NCBI RefSeq assembly: GCF_002849715.1
Contig: NZ_CP018863.1
Coordinates: 1,984,001-2,048,000 of the forward strand
DNA from: Arthrobacter crystallopoietes
GTDB taxonomy: Bacteria; Actinomycetota; Actinomycetes; Actinomycetales; Micrococcaceae
Reading direction: 5' to 3'
DNA length: 64,000 bases
Shown here: positions 15,776 to 24,562 of the stretch, piece after piece
Position numbering within the stretch: the stretch's first letter is position 1
Layout of the letters: each line of letters begins with the position of its first letter
The notes under the pieces: model-generated
Database searches by the model: none
What the model was told of the DNA's origin: nothing
The model's input: only the letters and a program-made list of their open reading frames with translations
Position numbers and translations under genes: made by a program

Positions 15776-16768
15776 TCACTGATGGTTTTGGGCCTGCAAA
15801 CTACGAAGTAAATGTTTGTGGACGTGCTGCCCTGCCACACGCATTGCTTCTGCGTCGCTGGCGATAAGGATCCCGGAAAAGTTTTCGGCGTAGGCACCGA
15901 GATCCGCGGCAACGCTTCCGACCACGGCGAAGACCGGTTTGCGGGCAGCGCGGCCGAGAATGGCCGAGATGATTTTGCCTTGCCCTGTCTGTGAGTCGAG
16001 GCGGCCTTCACCCACGACGACGAGGTCGGCCGCTGCTACGTGCCGGTCAAAGTCCAATGCGTCGAGAATGAAGTCGGCGCCGGAAACCAGTTCAGCTCCG
16101 TAACTGGCCCACATACCGCCGCTGAAACCTCCTGCGGCACCGGTTCCGGCGAGTCCACGGGGGTCGTTCGGGTAGCTGGCCGCCTGTTGGTGTAATCGTT
16201 CGGTCAGATGTTGAACTTGCGCCGGGTCGGCACCTTTTTGCGGCCCGAATATTCCTGCGGCGTCCTCGAATGCGGTAGTGACGTCACTCAAGACCACCAC
16301 CTTGGCCCCGCGCAGACCGCCATGCTCGTCGATGGCGGTGACCGCCCCTGTGCCGCCGTCCGTTGTCGCGCTTCCTCCGGCCGCCACCACTATCCGGGTA
16401 GCCCCACGGCTGGCGGCATCCGCCATGAGCAGGCCGGTGCCGTACGTGTCCGCGGTGAGGGCGCTCCGCTCGCCGGAGCAGGGGAGCGTGATTCCGCTGG
16501 CCGCGGCCAAACCGATCACCGCCGTTCCGTCCGAAGCCAGCGCGTAGGAAGCGCGCAGCGGATCGCGCCACGGCCCCACCGTGTCTACATCAACCAGTTC
16601 AGCGTTGAGGGCGTCGCGAAGGATCTCATAGGTTCCTTCGCCGCCGTCGGCCACGGGAAGTTCGACGGCGGCGCCTCCTGCCGCGCGCACGCCGCTTGCG
16701 ATGTTGGCGGCCACTTCGTTTGCCGTGTAGGTGCCCTTGAAGCTGTCAGGCGCGATCAGGATTTTCAT
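15776..16768 (-). CDS. glxK: Glycerate kinase
   Basis: The protein has 330 residues (shorter than the usual 370-380) and begins M-K-I-L-I-A-P-D-S-F-K-G, the hallmark of the GarK/GlxK glycerate kinase family; A-D-G-G-E-G-T near 42-48 and G-L-A-A-A-S-G-I are further family motifs. It phosphorylates D-glycerate with ATP, feeding lower glycolysis. It is the last gene of a minus-strand run (LacI, MFS, SDR, BKACE, this gene) and starts eight bases after the BKACE stop. In that setting it would use glycerate released by beta-keto acid cleavage. Whether 2- or 3-phosphoglycerate is made cannot be told. Confidence 0.92.
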   Translation of the reverse strand: MKILIAPDSFKGTYTANEVAANIASGVRAAGGAAVELPVADGGEGTYEILRDALNAELVDVDTVGPWRDPLRASYALASDGTAVIGLAAASGITLPCSGERSALTADTYGTGLLMADAASRGATRIVVAAGGSATTDGGTGAVTAIDEHGGLRGAKVVVLSDVTTAFEDAAGIFGPQKGADPAQVQHLTERLHQQAASYPNDPRGLAGTGAAGGFSGGMWASYGAELVSGADFILDALDFDRHVAAADLVVVGEGRLDSQTGQGKIISAILGRAARKPVFAVVGSVAADLGAYAENFSGILIASDAEAMRVAGQHVHKHLLRSLQAQNHQ

Positions 16769-16776
16769 GGTGCTGA

Positions 16777-17709
16777 TCAGAATCCGACGTTTTCGCGGCC
16801 CTTGAGGTTCAACATCTCGCGGGCTTCGTCCGGGCTGGCGACTTCGAAGTTCAGCGCCTCGAGGATCGTGCGGATCCGCGTAACCTGTTCCGCATTGGAC
16901 CCGGCGAGTTGCCCGGGGCCGATCCACAGCGAGTCCTCCAAGCCAACGCGCACGTGCGAGCCCATGGCCGCGCCGATGGTGGCCAGCGGCATTTGGTTCT
17001 TGCCTGCACCCAGGATAGACCACTGGTAGTCTTCGCCGAGCACCCGGTCGGCGGTGCGGCGCATGTGCATCAGGTCCTCTGGATGTGCGCCGATGCCGCC
17101 GAGCAGCCCGAAGACTGACTGGACAAACAACGGACCCCTGGCCAGGCCGCGGCCGTGGAAATGGGCCAGGTTGTTCAGATGGGAGATGTCGTAGCACTCG
17201 AACTCGAAGCGCGTCCCGTTGCCGTTGCCGATGTCCAGGATGGTTTCGATGTCGGCAAAGGTGTTTTTGAAGACCAGATCGCGGGACTTCTCCAGGCCTT
17301 CGCGCTCCCATTCGTGCTGGAACTCGGGGTAGCGGTCCAGCATAGGATAAAGCCCGAAGTTCATGGATCCCATGTTCAGCGAAGCGAGTTCCGGCTTGAA
17401 CGTTGCCACCGGGAGCATCCGCTCTTCCACACTCATGTGGGGCGAGCCGCCGGTGGTGATGTTGATGACGGCATCCGTGTTGGCCTTGAGCTTGTCCAGA
17501 ATGGGCTCGAAGTGTTCCGGATCCTGCGAGGGGCGCCCGTCCTTCGGATCTCGCGCATGCATATGCACAATTGCGGCGCCGGCTTCCGCTGCGCCAATTG
17601 CTGCGTCGGCAATTTCCTCTGAAGTGACCGGCAGGTGCGGAGACATGGTCGGGGTGTGGATGGCGCCGGTGACGGCGCTGGTGATGATGACTTTACGTTT
17701 GCTGGCCAT
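16777..17709 (-). CDS. Beta-keto acid cleavage enzyme (BKACE, DUF849)
   Basis: The protein has 310 residues and is a full-length member of the BKACE/3-keto-5-aminohexanoate cleavage family. Zinc ligands H49 and H51 are in V-H-M-H-A-R-D, and V-G-L-E-D-S-L-W near 233-240 carries the third ligand Glu. Family enzymes condense a beta-keto acid with acetyl-CoA to give acetoacetate and a new acyl-CoA. The gene sits between an SDR (which could make the beta-keto acid) and glycerate kinase, the set known from oxidative 2-deoxy-D-ribonate catabolism, where the substrate is 2-deoxy-3-keto-D-ribonate. Dehydrocarnitine is the main alternative, but no carnitine genes are near. Confidence 0.92.
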   Translation of the reverse strand: MASKRKVIITSAVTGAIHTPTMSPHLPVTSEEIADAAIGAAEAGAAIVHMHARDPKDGRPSQDPEHFEPILDKLKANTDAVINITTGGSPHMSVEERMLPVATFKPELASLNMGSMNFGLYPMLDRYPEFQHEWEREGLEKSRDLVFKNTFADIETILDIGNGNGTRFEFECYDISHLNNLAHFHGRGLARGPLFVQSVFGLLGGIGAHPEDLMHMRRTADRVLGEDYQWSILGAGKNQMPLATIGAAMGSHVRVGLEDSLWIGPGQLAGSNAEQVTRIRTILEALNFEVASPDEAREMLNLKGRENVGF

Positions 17710-17738
17710 GGTGAATCTGTCCTTAGTGCCGAGGGAGG

Positions 17739-18503
17739 TTAGTAGAGCTTTTCGGTGTTGCCGTCGACGGCCATCGCCTGCCCGTTGACGCTGCGGGCAA
17801 GGTCGCTGGCAAGGAACGCCGCCATATTGGCGATATCATCCGCCTCGACCAGGCGCTCCAGCGAAGACTGCTTGTGGTACAGGTCCGAAACATCTTCGAC
17901 GGGCTGTCCCAGCATCGAAGCCTTAGCCTCGATCACGGCGTCGATGCGCGGGCCGTTCACCGCACCGGGGCAGATGGCGTTGGCTCGGATACCTTCGGGG
18001 CCCAGCTCGATCGCCAGGGTCTTGGTCAGTCCGATAACGGCCCATTTCGACGCCGAATAAGGGCTGCGGCCGGCCATGCCGAGCCGGCCGGCGGCGGAGG
18101 AGAGGTTGACGATTGAGGCATCCTGCGTCTCGCGCAGCAGCGGCAGGGCGTGCTTTATGCAGAAGAACTGGCCGTGGATGTTCACATCAAACGTGGTCTT
18201 CCACGCCTCAGCGTCCAGCGTCTCGATGGGGCCGGTGGGTCCGGCGATGCCGGCATTGTTGACCAGCACGTCCAGTCCGCCGAGCCGGTTGCGAACGTCA
18301 GCCATCAGCTCACGGACCTGTGCTTCGTCGGAGACGTCGCTGACGGCGGCGATGAATCCGTCCTGCTTGGCTGCGTCGACCGCCGCCGGGTTGATGTCTG
18401 TGACCATGACCTCTGCGCCAAGGTCACGGAAACGGTTAGCGATTGCCCGTCCAATGCCTGCAGCGCCGGCCGTGACGAGGACCTTGCGTCCGATGAAATC
18501 CAT
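17739..18503 (-). CDS. Short-chain dehydrogenase, candidate 2-deoxyribonate 3-dehydrogenase
   Basis: The protein has 254 residues and is a classical SDR: T-A-G-A-A-G-I-G (11-18) for NAD(P) binding, N-N-A-G (82-85), and catalytic S136, Y149 and K153 in P-Y-S-A-S-K. D36 at the end of strand 2 (V-T-D-I-N) favours NAD over NADP. It lies 29 bases ahead of the BKACE gene. By context it oxidises a 3-hydroxy acid to the beta-keto acid that BKACE cleaves; deoxyribonate is the best guess. The SDR family call is sure, the substrate is inference. Confidence 0.9.
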   Translation of the reverse strand: MDFIGRKVLVTAGAAGIGRAIANRFRDLGAEVMVTDINPAAVDAAKQDGFIAAVSDVSDEAQVRELMADVRNRLGGLDVLVNNAGIAGPTGPIETLDAEAWKTTFDVNIHGQFFCIKHALPLLRETQDASIVNLSSAAGRLGMAGRSPYSASKWAVIGLTKTLAIELGPEGIRANAICPGAVNGPRIDAVIEAKASMLGQPVEDVSDLYHKQSSLERLVEADDIANMAAFLASDLARSVNGQAMAVDGNTEKLY

Positions 18504-18552
18504 GAGGTTTGTGCTCCTGTGAAACTGTTTTGGGTAGGTGGTGAAGCGTTAG

Positions 18553-18590
18553 GAGGTGTACGACGGCGGAGCGTACCGCCGTCGTACGCC
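18553..18590 (-). terminator. Intergenic hairpin containing CGACGGCGG/CCGCCGTCG
   Basis: GTACGACGGCGG (18558-18569) pairs perfectly with CCGCCGTCGTAC (18576-18587), and AGGT/GCCT extend the stem with a G-T pair. It sits between the MFS stop and the SDR start on the same strand, so it may be a partial terminator or mRNA stabiliser that sets the transporter:enzyme ratio. It shares the core of the other CCGCCGTCGT hairpins. Confidence 0.6.
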
Positions 18591-18598
18591 TTTGGTGG

Positions 18599-19921
18599 TC
18601 AGTGGCCGCTGACGGTGGCCTTACTCGGGTCCTCGGTGCCGCGCTTGAGACGCAGGGTGAGCAGTGCGCCGATGACACACATGGCGACGATGAACCAGAG
18701 GCCGGCGAACTTACTGCCGGTGGCCTCTTCCATCAGGCCCATAACGTACGGACCAAGGAAGCCGCCGAACAGGCCCACGGTGTTCACGAAGGCGATGCCG
18801 CCGGCCAGCGCTGCGCCGGAGAGGCGGGTGGCCGGGTAGGTGAAGAGGATCGGCTGCAGGGCGAAGAAGTTGAACGCGGCCAGACAGAAGCCGATGAGGC
18901 CGAGTACGGGTCCGCCGAGGGCGCCGAGCGTGAAGCCGGCGACAATGCCGACCATCGTGCAGGTGGCGATCATTCGGGAGCGGGTGGCATTGGTCGCCAG
19001 GCGCGGCAGCAGCAGGGCTCCGGCGGCGGAGAAGATCCAGGGCACAGAGGTCAGCAGGCCGATCTGGATACTGCTCAGCTCTCCGTAGGTGCCGATGATC
19101 GAAGGCAGGAAGAAGCTGAGTGCGTAGACGGCGATCTGGTGGGTGAAGTAGATGCCGACCACCAACAGGATCTGCTTGTCCTTCAGAACGTGGCGCAGCT
19201 TCGAGTTGCCGGAAGCCGCGGCGCCGGCTTTCTCCTCCGCCGCGATACGGGATTCCAGATCCTCGGCCTCGGCCCGGCTGAGGAACTTCGCATCTGTCGG
19301 CTTGTTCGGAAGGTACTTCCACACGATGAACGCCAGAGCGCACGCCGGCAGACCCTCGATGATGAACATCCACTGCCAGCCGTGCAGGCCACCTACGCCG
19401 TCCATGGTCAGCAGCAGGCCGCCCAGCGGGGCGCCGACGATGTTCGCGATGGAGACACCGAGCAGGAACATGCCGTTGGCTTTGGCTCGGTCCTGGACAA
19501 CGAACCACTGTGTGAGGAAGTACATCACACCGGGGAACAGCCCGGCCTCGGCGACACCGAGCAGCATGCGCAGGATGTAGAAGGACCATTCGCCTTGAAC
19601 GAAGGCCATACAAGCGGAAATGATGCCCCACGTGATCATGATGCGCATGATCCAGAAGCGGGCGCCAACCTTATGCATGATCAGGTTGGAAGGGATCTCC
19701 GAGAGCGCGTAAGTCAGGAAGAACAGACCTGCACCAATGCCATAAGCCGTGGCAGAGATGCCGAGGTCGATCTCCATCCGGTCCTTGGCCATGCCGATGT
19801 TGGTGCGGTCCAGGAACGCCATGACGTAGGCGGCGATCAGCAGCGGCATGATGCGCCGGAAGATGAGCTTGTTGATAACGTGCGGTGGCCTCTTTGCCGT
19901 CGCATTCGTGGTGGTCGACAT
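18599..19921 (-). CDS. MFS transporter, ACS family, candidate deoxyribonate importer
   Basis: The protein has 440 residues from the ATG at 19921 (M-S-T-T-T-N). Twelve hydrophobic segments and the D-R-T-N-I-G-M-A motif near the end of helix 1 place it in the anion:cation symporter group with tartrate, phthalate and sugar-acid permeases. R-A-E-A-E-D-L-E-S in the central loop is typical. It lies between the LacI regulator and the SDR/BKACE/glycerate-kinase genes, so it likely imports the sugar acid those genes break down. The ligand is unproven. Confidence 0.9.
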   Translation of the reverse strand: MSTTTNATAKRPPHVINKLIFRRIMPLLIAAYVMAFLDRTNIGMAKDRMEIDLGISATAYGIGAGLFFLTYALSEIPSNLIMHKVGARFWIMRIMITWGIISACMAFVQGEWSFYILRMLLGVAEAGLFPGVMYFLTQWFVVQDRAKANGMFLLGVSIANIVGAPLGGLLLTMDGVGGLHGWQWMFIIEGLPACALAFIVWKYLPNKPTDAKFLSRAEAEDLESRIAAEEKAGAAASGNSKLRHVLKDKQILLVVGIYFTHQIAVYALSFFLPSIIGTYGELSSIQIGLLTSVPWIFSAAGALLLPRLATNATRSRMIATCTMVGIVAGFTLGALGGPVLGLIGFCLAAFNFFALQPILFTYPATRLSGAALAGGIAFVNTVGLFGGFLGPYVMGLMEEATGSKFAGLWFIVAMCVIGALLTLRLKRGTEDPSKATVSGH

Positions 19922-19994
19922 GATCAGGACTTCCTGTTGGAGGGCGTAGTCAGGTAGGGCCGGGTGGATGCCGGTCCTTGCGATGCTTGCTGTT

Positions 19995-21068
19995 TTAGGT
20001 GTTTCTCGTGGCGCCCGGTGGGCAGCCACAGGTCCGCCCTAAGTGCAGCCGGTGTTCACACAGGATGTGCGTGAAAGTGTTGCGCGGATGGGTGATCTGG
20101 TCCAGCAATAGGCTGAACGCGTTGTTCGCCATTTCCTGGATCGGCTGGACAATGGTTGTTAGGCCGACAAGCTCGGACCGGCTGTGGGGCAGTCCGTCAC
20201 TGCCGACGACTGCGAGGTCTTCGGGAATGCGCAGGCCCATAGACAGGGCATGTTCCATGATCCCGATGGCGATCTCGTCGGCACCGCAGACGATTGCCCG
20301 CGGCGGGGTCGTGGAGGCGAGCAGCTTTTCCGCGGCTACCCGTCCGCCGTCGCGGTTCAGCCGCGTGCTGATCTTCCGCTCACCGGTAATCGCAACGCCT
20401 GCCGCAGCGGCAGTACGCACGAAGGCCTGTTCGCGGGCGAGCGAGGCTGTGGAAAAACGAGGGCCAATGACGGTGGCGATCTCGCGGTAGCCATGGTCGA
20501 GGACATGCTGCATCAGCTGGGTTGCCGCCGCGTCGTCGTCAATCCCGACGAAGTCCCCGGGGAGGTGGTCCGAGCGGCGAGAGAGGCAGATGTAGGGAAC
20601 GCGGCGTTGACGTAAGGTGCGTAGTGCCCGTGAATCCTCGCGCAGGGCGGCGGCAATGATGATGCCGTCCACATTGCGCGCTGCCAAGGTCATGGCAACT
20701 TGCGCGAGTGTATCGGGGTTGTCCTGTGTCGTGGCGACGAAGACTTCGAAACCGTCCCGGCCTGTGGCCGTGATGATGTTCTCGGCCCAGCCGGTGTACA
20801 TCGGATTGACGATATTCGGCAGGATCAAGCCGATGACCCGGTTTAGATGCGGGTCGAGGCGAATGCCATCCTGCCCGGCGTTTCGATTAGGTCGGAAACC
20901 CAGTTCGTTGGCGACCTTGATGATGTGGCGGCGGGTTTCTGTCGAGACACCGGGCTTGCCGTTCATAACGTAGCTGACCGTTGCGGGTGAAACCCCACAA
21001 GCGCGGGCTATAGCGGCTGCGGACATCTTGGGAGGACGCATGGCCGGCTCCGTTTGAATGTCGGTCAT
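19995..21068 (-). CDS. LacI-family transcriptional regulator
   Basis: The protein has 357 residues from the ATG at 21068, with AAGGAGA upstream; a longer in-frame start is less likely. The LacI helix-turn-helix is at about 15-40 (A-A-A-I-A-R-A-C-G-V-S-P-A-T-V-S) with the hinge helix following; a periplasmic-binding-protein-like sensor fills the rest. The C-terminus ends in C-E-H-R-L-H-L-G-R-T-C-G-C-P, an unusual three-cysteine tail also seen in some relatives. It probably represses the downstream transporter/SDR/BKACE/kinase genes until the sugar acid or an intermediate binds. Confidence 0.9.
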   Translation of the reverse strand: MTDIQTEPAMRPPKMSAAAIARACGVSPATVSYVMNGKPGVSTETRRHIIKVANELGFRPNRNAGQDGIRLDPHLNRVIGLILPNIVNPMYTGWAENIITATGRDGFEVFVATTQDNPDTLAQVAMTLAARNVDGIIIAAALREDSRALRTLRQRRVPYICLSRRSDHLPGDFVGIDDDAAATQLMQHVLDHGYREIATVIGPRFSTASLAREQAFVRTAAAAGVAITGERKISTRLNRDGGRVAAEKLLASTTPPRAIVCGADEIAIGIMEHALSMGLRIPEDLAVVGSDGLPHSRSELVGLTTIVQPIQEMANNAFSLLLDQITHPRNTFTHILCEHRLHLGRTCGCPPGATRNT

Positions 21069-21181
21069 GGGATTCTCCTTCCTGCTGATGTCCTGGCTTC
21101 GCTTCACAGTGTCCCTGCATTGGCGGTCACCGTTTAGTGACGTGAATTGCGCCTTGCTGTGATGACTATTACAGACCGGGC

Positions 21182-21196
21182 TTGCTCATTAAGCAA
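21182..21196. promoter_or_regulatory. Possible LacI-type operator
   Basis: TTGCT and AGCAA arms are separated by five bases, about 115 bases upstream of the LacI start codon. Only one copy was found, and LacI operators usually have an even, CG-centred spacer, so support is weak. Confidence 0.25.
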
Positions 21197-21292
21197 TGTT
21201 AAGTAGTGTCGCTCAACGCTTCTGAATGCAGGCATCAAGACGTCACGCGCATCTGACCAATCCCGAACCGGCAGCGGCTGCGAATACATTGC

Positions 21293-21490
21293 ATGAGCAC
21301 GACACCAGTTGTCGGTTTTCAGGCGGAAGAGTCCGCAGTGGTCGCGTCCGCCCGCCGTGCCGCCGCGGGATCGCTTTTAGAACTAGAGCAGGCGTGGAGA
21401 AATCCGCAACCGGACGCCGTCGTCGTTGCGGCACGCAGGCATCTGGCTGGCGCCGAGAACTGGGCCGATGCCCGCCGGGAAGGGGCCTGA
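21293..21490 (+). CDS. Possible small protein of unknown function
   Basis: A 65-codon frame starts at ATG 21293. The translation is Ala-rich, amphipathic and hydrophilic (A-S-A-R-R-A-A-A-G-S-L-L-E-L-E-Q-A-W), plausible for a small helical protein, and lacks the Arg/Ser/Pro-rich look of shadow frames. However, no ribosome site precedes it, it has no recognised domain, and frames overlap it on the other strand. I recognise nothing in it; it may not be real. Confidence 0.3.
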   Translation: MSTTPVVGFQAEESAVVASARRAAAGSLLELEQAWRNPQPDAVVVAARRHLAGAENWADARREGA

Positions 21491-21556
21491 GCCGAATCAA
21501 GCGATGCCGCCGATCGGCAAGCGTTCTCCGATGACACCTCGCGGGCAGATTCCCCC

Positions 21557-22348
21557 CTACGGCTCCCAGCCCAGCCGGCGGCTTAGTTCCCGCGTGGCGC
21601 GGTCCAAGGCGGCCAGAATTACGTCTTGGGCGGGAACGTCACCTGACCCTGCAGTCAAGCCGGCCGGTTGCGTGCTGTAGGAATAGGTGACGGCGATGGA
21701 GGCCACAATGCGGCCAGTGCGGTCGCGGACGGGTTTGGCAATAGACGCCAGGCCTTCGGTGACTTCCCCGAATTCACGGGCGAACCCCTGCCTTCTCGTG
21801 GAAGCCAGCTGCTGCAGAAACTCGGCGTGCGTCGTCGGGCCCTTGCCGGTCCTGAGTGTAAAGGCATAGTCAGGCGGGAAGAGGGCCTTGAGCTGGTCTT
21901 GTTCAAGGCCGGCGAGAATGACCCGGCCGGACGCAGTGAGGTGCGCCGGCAGCCGGACGTTCTTTGCCGTGACCAGCGCGGGCCGCGATGGCGAAGTTTC
22001 CTCGTGGATGTAGAGCGTTTCGTGTCCGTGCAGGACGGCCAGATGCGCAGTTTCTCCGAGCCTGTGGACGAGCCGCTCCAGCACCGGGCGCCCGAATCTC
22101 GCCAGCGGAACCTGGATGCCGAAGGCCTGGCCGATCTCAAGGGCGGCGATGCCCAACGCGTACGCCTGCAGTTCCGGCAGATGCGTCACGAACCCCAGCG
22201 ACTGCATTCCCCGCAGCAGCCGGAAGGTTGAAGACCTCGGAGCATCAATCGCATCCGCTATGCGCACCGCGGAGACCGGGTTGGCCTGGGTAGCCAGAAA
22301 GCTTAGGATCCGCAGCGCCCGCAGGGAGCTGGCCGGGTCCTCTGCCAT
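21557..22348 (-). CDS. IclR-family transcriptional regulator
   Basis: The protein has 263 residues from the ATG at 22348, which follows GAGGGGA; longer starts lack such a site. The winged helix is at about 5-65 (S-A-V-R-I-A-D-A-I-D-A-P-R-S-S-T-F-R-L-L) and the effector-binding GAF-like domain fills about 80-250, with E-F-G-E-V-T-E-G-L-A-S-I-A as a family signature. It is divergent from the YjiH-type transporter at 22494 and most likely controls it. Confidence 0.9.
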   Translation of the reverse strand: MAEDPASSLRALRILSFLATQANPVSAVRIADAIDAPRSSTFRLLRGMQSLGFVTHLPELQAYALGIAALEIGQAFGIQVPLARFGRPVLERLVHRLGETAHLAVLHGHETLYIHEETSPSRPALVTAKNVRLPAHLTASGRVILAGLEQDQLKALFPPDYAFTLRTGKGPTTHAEFLQQLASTRRQGFAREFGEVTEGLASIAKPVRDRTGRIVASIAVTYSYSTQPAGLTAGSGDVPAQDVILAALDRATRELSRRLGWEP

Positions 22349-22493
22349 GGCGCTCCCCTCGAATGTAACCAGGATCTCATATATGAGACTGCTTCTGCCG
22401 GTATTCCATTGTCCCCGCAACGGGCCAAAGGGTCCCATTGGTTCTAACAGAAAACGAGCCGTTGATCCCGCGGCCCAGCGTTAGGAGTCCACC

Positions 22494-23810
22494 ATGGCCA
22501 TCACCTCGACGGCCCCGCAGACTAAACAGCGCCAGATGTGGAAGCTGTTTGCGTACAGCGGCATCGGCGCATTCATGTTCTTCGTTCCGCTCACCATCGG
22601 CGGCAAGAACACGATCATGCTCGACCATATCGTCACCTTCCTGCAAGCCACCATCGGGCCGGCGCTGCCGTACTACGCGCTGGCTGTCATCGTGGCGGGT
22701 GCGGTGTACCCCTTCGTCACGGGGACCTGGAAAAAATCCGTCGTCGAGACAGTGTTCTCGTTCTTCAAAGTCGCTGGCATGGTCGTCGGCTTCATGATGG
22801 TCTTCAAGGTTGGTCCGGCCTGGCTGTTCGAGAAGGATATGGGTCCGTTCCTGTTCGACAAACTGGTGATCCCGGTCAGCCTGCTGGTTCCCATCGGAGC
22901 CGTGTTCCTGGCGCTGTTGGTCAGTTACGGGCTGCTGGAGTTCGTCGGGGTGATGGTCCAGCGGGTCATGCGGCCGATCTGGAAGACGCCGGGCCGTTCC
23001 GCGATTGATGCCGTGGCCTCCTTCGTCGGGAGCTACTCGCTCGGCCTGCTGATTACCAACCGGGTCTACAAGGAAGGCAAGTACACGGCCCGTGAGGCCG
23101 CCATCATCGCCACCGGATTCTCTACCGTCTCCGCGACATTCATGGTCGTCGTCGCCAAGACGCTGGACCTGATGGGCCAGTGGAACACGTACTTTTGGGT
23201 TACCTTCCTCGTCACGTTCCTGGTCACGGCGATCACCGTCAGGATCTGGCCGCTGAATGCTGTGCCGGACACCTATCACCCGGACGCGAAGCCGCAGCCG
23301 GAGGAGGAAGTCAACGGCAGCCGCCTGTCCTTCGCGTGGCGCGAAGCGCAGGAAACGGTGGCAGCGGCACCCTCGCTGGGCACGAACATCTGGATCAACG
23401 TCCGCGATGGCGTGCTCATGACCATGGCCATCCTGCCCTCGATCCTCTCGATCGGGCTGCTCGGCCTGGCGCTGGCCACCTACACGCCCGTCTTTGACTG
23501 GCTCGGCTACGTGTTCTACCCCTTCACCTGGGCGCTGCAGATTCCGGAACCGATGCTCGTGGCCAAGGCCAGCGCCGTCGGTATTGCCGAAATGTTCCTG
23601 CCGGCCTTGATCGTCGCGAAGTCCGCCATTGTGGCGAAGTTCGTCATCGGCGTGGTTTCCGTTTCCGGCATCATCTTCTTCTCGGCCCTGGTGCCCTGCA
23701 TCATGGCCACGGACATTCCGATTCCCCTGTGGAAGCTGGTGGTCATCTGGTTCCAGCGGGTGGTGCTGACACTGATCCTGGTTACGCCGATCGCGTTTCT
23801 CCTGTTCTGA
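22494..23810 (+). CDS. YjiH-family membrane transporter (nucleoside-transporter gate domain)
   Basis: The protein has 438 residues and about ten to eleven hydrophobic segments. It matches the YjiH family, which carries the nucleoside-recognition 'gate' domain, in segments such as G-G-K-N-T-I-M-L-D-H, S-Y-S-L-G-L-L-I-T-N-R-V-Y and G-F-S-T-V-S-A-T-F-M. TTAGGAG precedes the ATG. Members are often linked to amidohydrolases or dipeptidases, but here the only partner is the divergent IclR gene. It is an inner-membrane transporter of unknown ligand; a nucleoside- or peptide-related solute is possible. Confidence 0.85.
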   Translation: MAITSTAPQTKQRQMWKLFAYSGIGAFMFFVPLTIGGKNTIMLDHIVTFLQATIGPALPYYALAVIVAGAVYPFVTGTWKKSVVETVFSFFKVAGMVVGFMMVFKVGPAWLFEKDMGPFLFDKLVIPVSLLVPIGAVFLALLVSYGLLEFVGVMVQRVMRPIWKTPGRSAIDAVASFVGSYSLGLLITNRVYKEGKYTAREAAIIATGFSTVSATFMVVVAKTLDLMGQWNTYFWVTFLVTFLVTAITVRIWPLNAVPDTYHPDAKPQPEEEVNGSRLSFAWREAQETVAAAPSLGTNIWINVRDGVLMTMAILPSILSIGLLGLALATYTPVFDWLGYVFYPFTWALQIPEPMLVAKASAVGIAEMFLPALIVAKSAIVAKFVIGVVSVSGIIFFSALVPCIMATDIPIPLWKLVVIWFQRVVLTLILVTPIAFLLF

Positions 23811-23845
23811 TGTGAGCCGGGGCCCGGCTGCGGCACAATGGACGC

Positions 23846-24562
23846 ATGTGCGGACGCTACGTAATGGCCAAAGCCACGGCTGACCTGGTTGCCTCGTTCC
23901 GGACCGATGAGACGGTGGGGGACGATGTGCCGCCGTCGTGGAACGTCGCGCCGACCGACGGGGTGCGGATCGTGACCGAGCGGCTGAACCACGACGGCGA
24001 GTTGTCCCGGCGGCTCGCCACGGCTAAATGGGGCCTGGTCCCGGCGTGGGCCAAGGACCCGAAATCCGGCGCCAAGCTGATCAACGCGCGGATGGAGACG
24101 GTCACCGAGAAGCCGTCGTTCCGCAAGGCCGCGGTCAAGAGGCGTGCGTTGGTTCCGGCCGCCGGCTACTACGAATGGGAGAAGAAGGACGACGGCGGAA
24201 AGATCCCCACGTACCTGTTCTCCGAGTCGGAGCCGCTGATCGCGTTCGCTGGCCTCTACGAATGGTGGCCCGATCCGGCCCTGCCCGAGGACCATCCGGA
24301 AAAGTGGCTGATGTCCTGCACCATCATCACCACAGCCGCCGCCGACGCCCTGGGGCACATCCACGACCGGACCCCGCTGATTGTGCCGCGGGACCTGCAG
24401 GAGGATTGGCTGAACCCGCAGCTGACGGACAAGGCCGACGTGCAGGGACTGCTCGAGTCGATTCCGGAACCGCACCTGGTCCCGCGCCGCGTCAGCAGCA
24501 AGGTCAACAGCGTCCGCAACAACGGCCCCGACCTCATCGAGGAAGACCCCGACGCCGGTTAA
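23846..24562 (+). CDS. yedK: SOS response-associated peptidase / abasic-site crosslinking protein (YedK/HMCES)
   Basis: The protein has 238 residues. It begins M-C-G-R-Y; C2 is the catalytic residue that forms a thiazolidine crosslink with abasic sites in single-stranded DNA after Met removal. W-N-V-A-P-T, A-R-x-E-T, Y-Y-E-W-E and H-D-R-T-P carry the conserved Asn, Glu and His residues of the SRAP family. It protects replication forks from abasic sites. It overlaps the XRE regulator tail to tail: the two stop codons share bases at 24560-24561. It appears complete. Confidence 0.93.
   Translation: MCGRYVMAKATADLVASFRTDETVGDDVPPSWNVAPTDGVRIVTERLNHDGELSRRLATAKWGLVPAWAKDPKSGAKLINARMETVTEKPSFRKAAVKRRALVPAAGYYEWEKKDDGGKIPTYLFSESEPLIAFAGLYEWWPDPALPEDHPEKWLMSCTIITTAAADALGHIHDRTPLIVPRDLQEDWLNPQLTDKADVQGLLESIPEPHLVPRRVSSKVNSVRNNGPDLIEEDPDAG

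Larger units (their letters stand above)
21069..21556. other. Intergenic region between LacI and IclR genes
   Basis: This 488-base stretch lies upstream of the LacI gene and downstream of the IclR gene, so it should hold the LacI promoter on the left. It contains a weak palindrome, TTGCT-catta-AGCAA at 21182-21196, that could be a LacI-type operator, and a possible 65-codon gene at 21293-21490. I see no RNA gene or repeat. Confidence 0.5.

Noticed and set aside
18602..19957. A 451-codon plus-strand frame over the MFS transporter
   Set aside because: It is the complement of a transporter with clear membrane helices; the translation is full of charged residues without hydrophobic cores.
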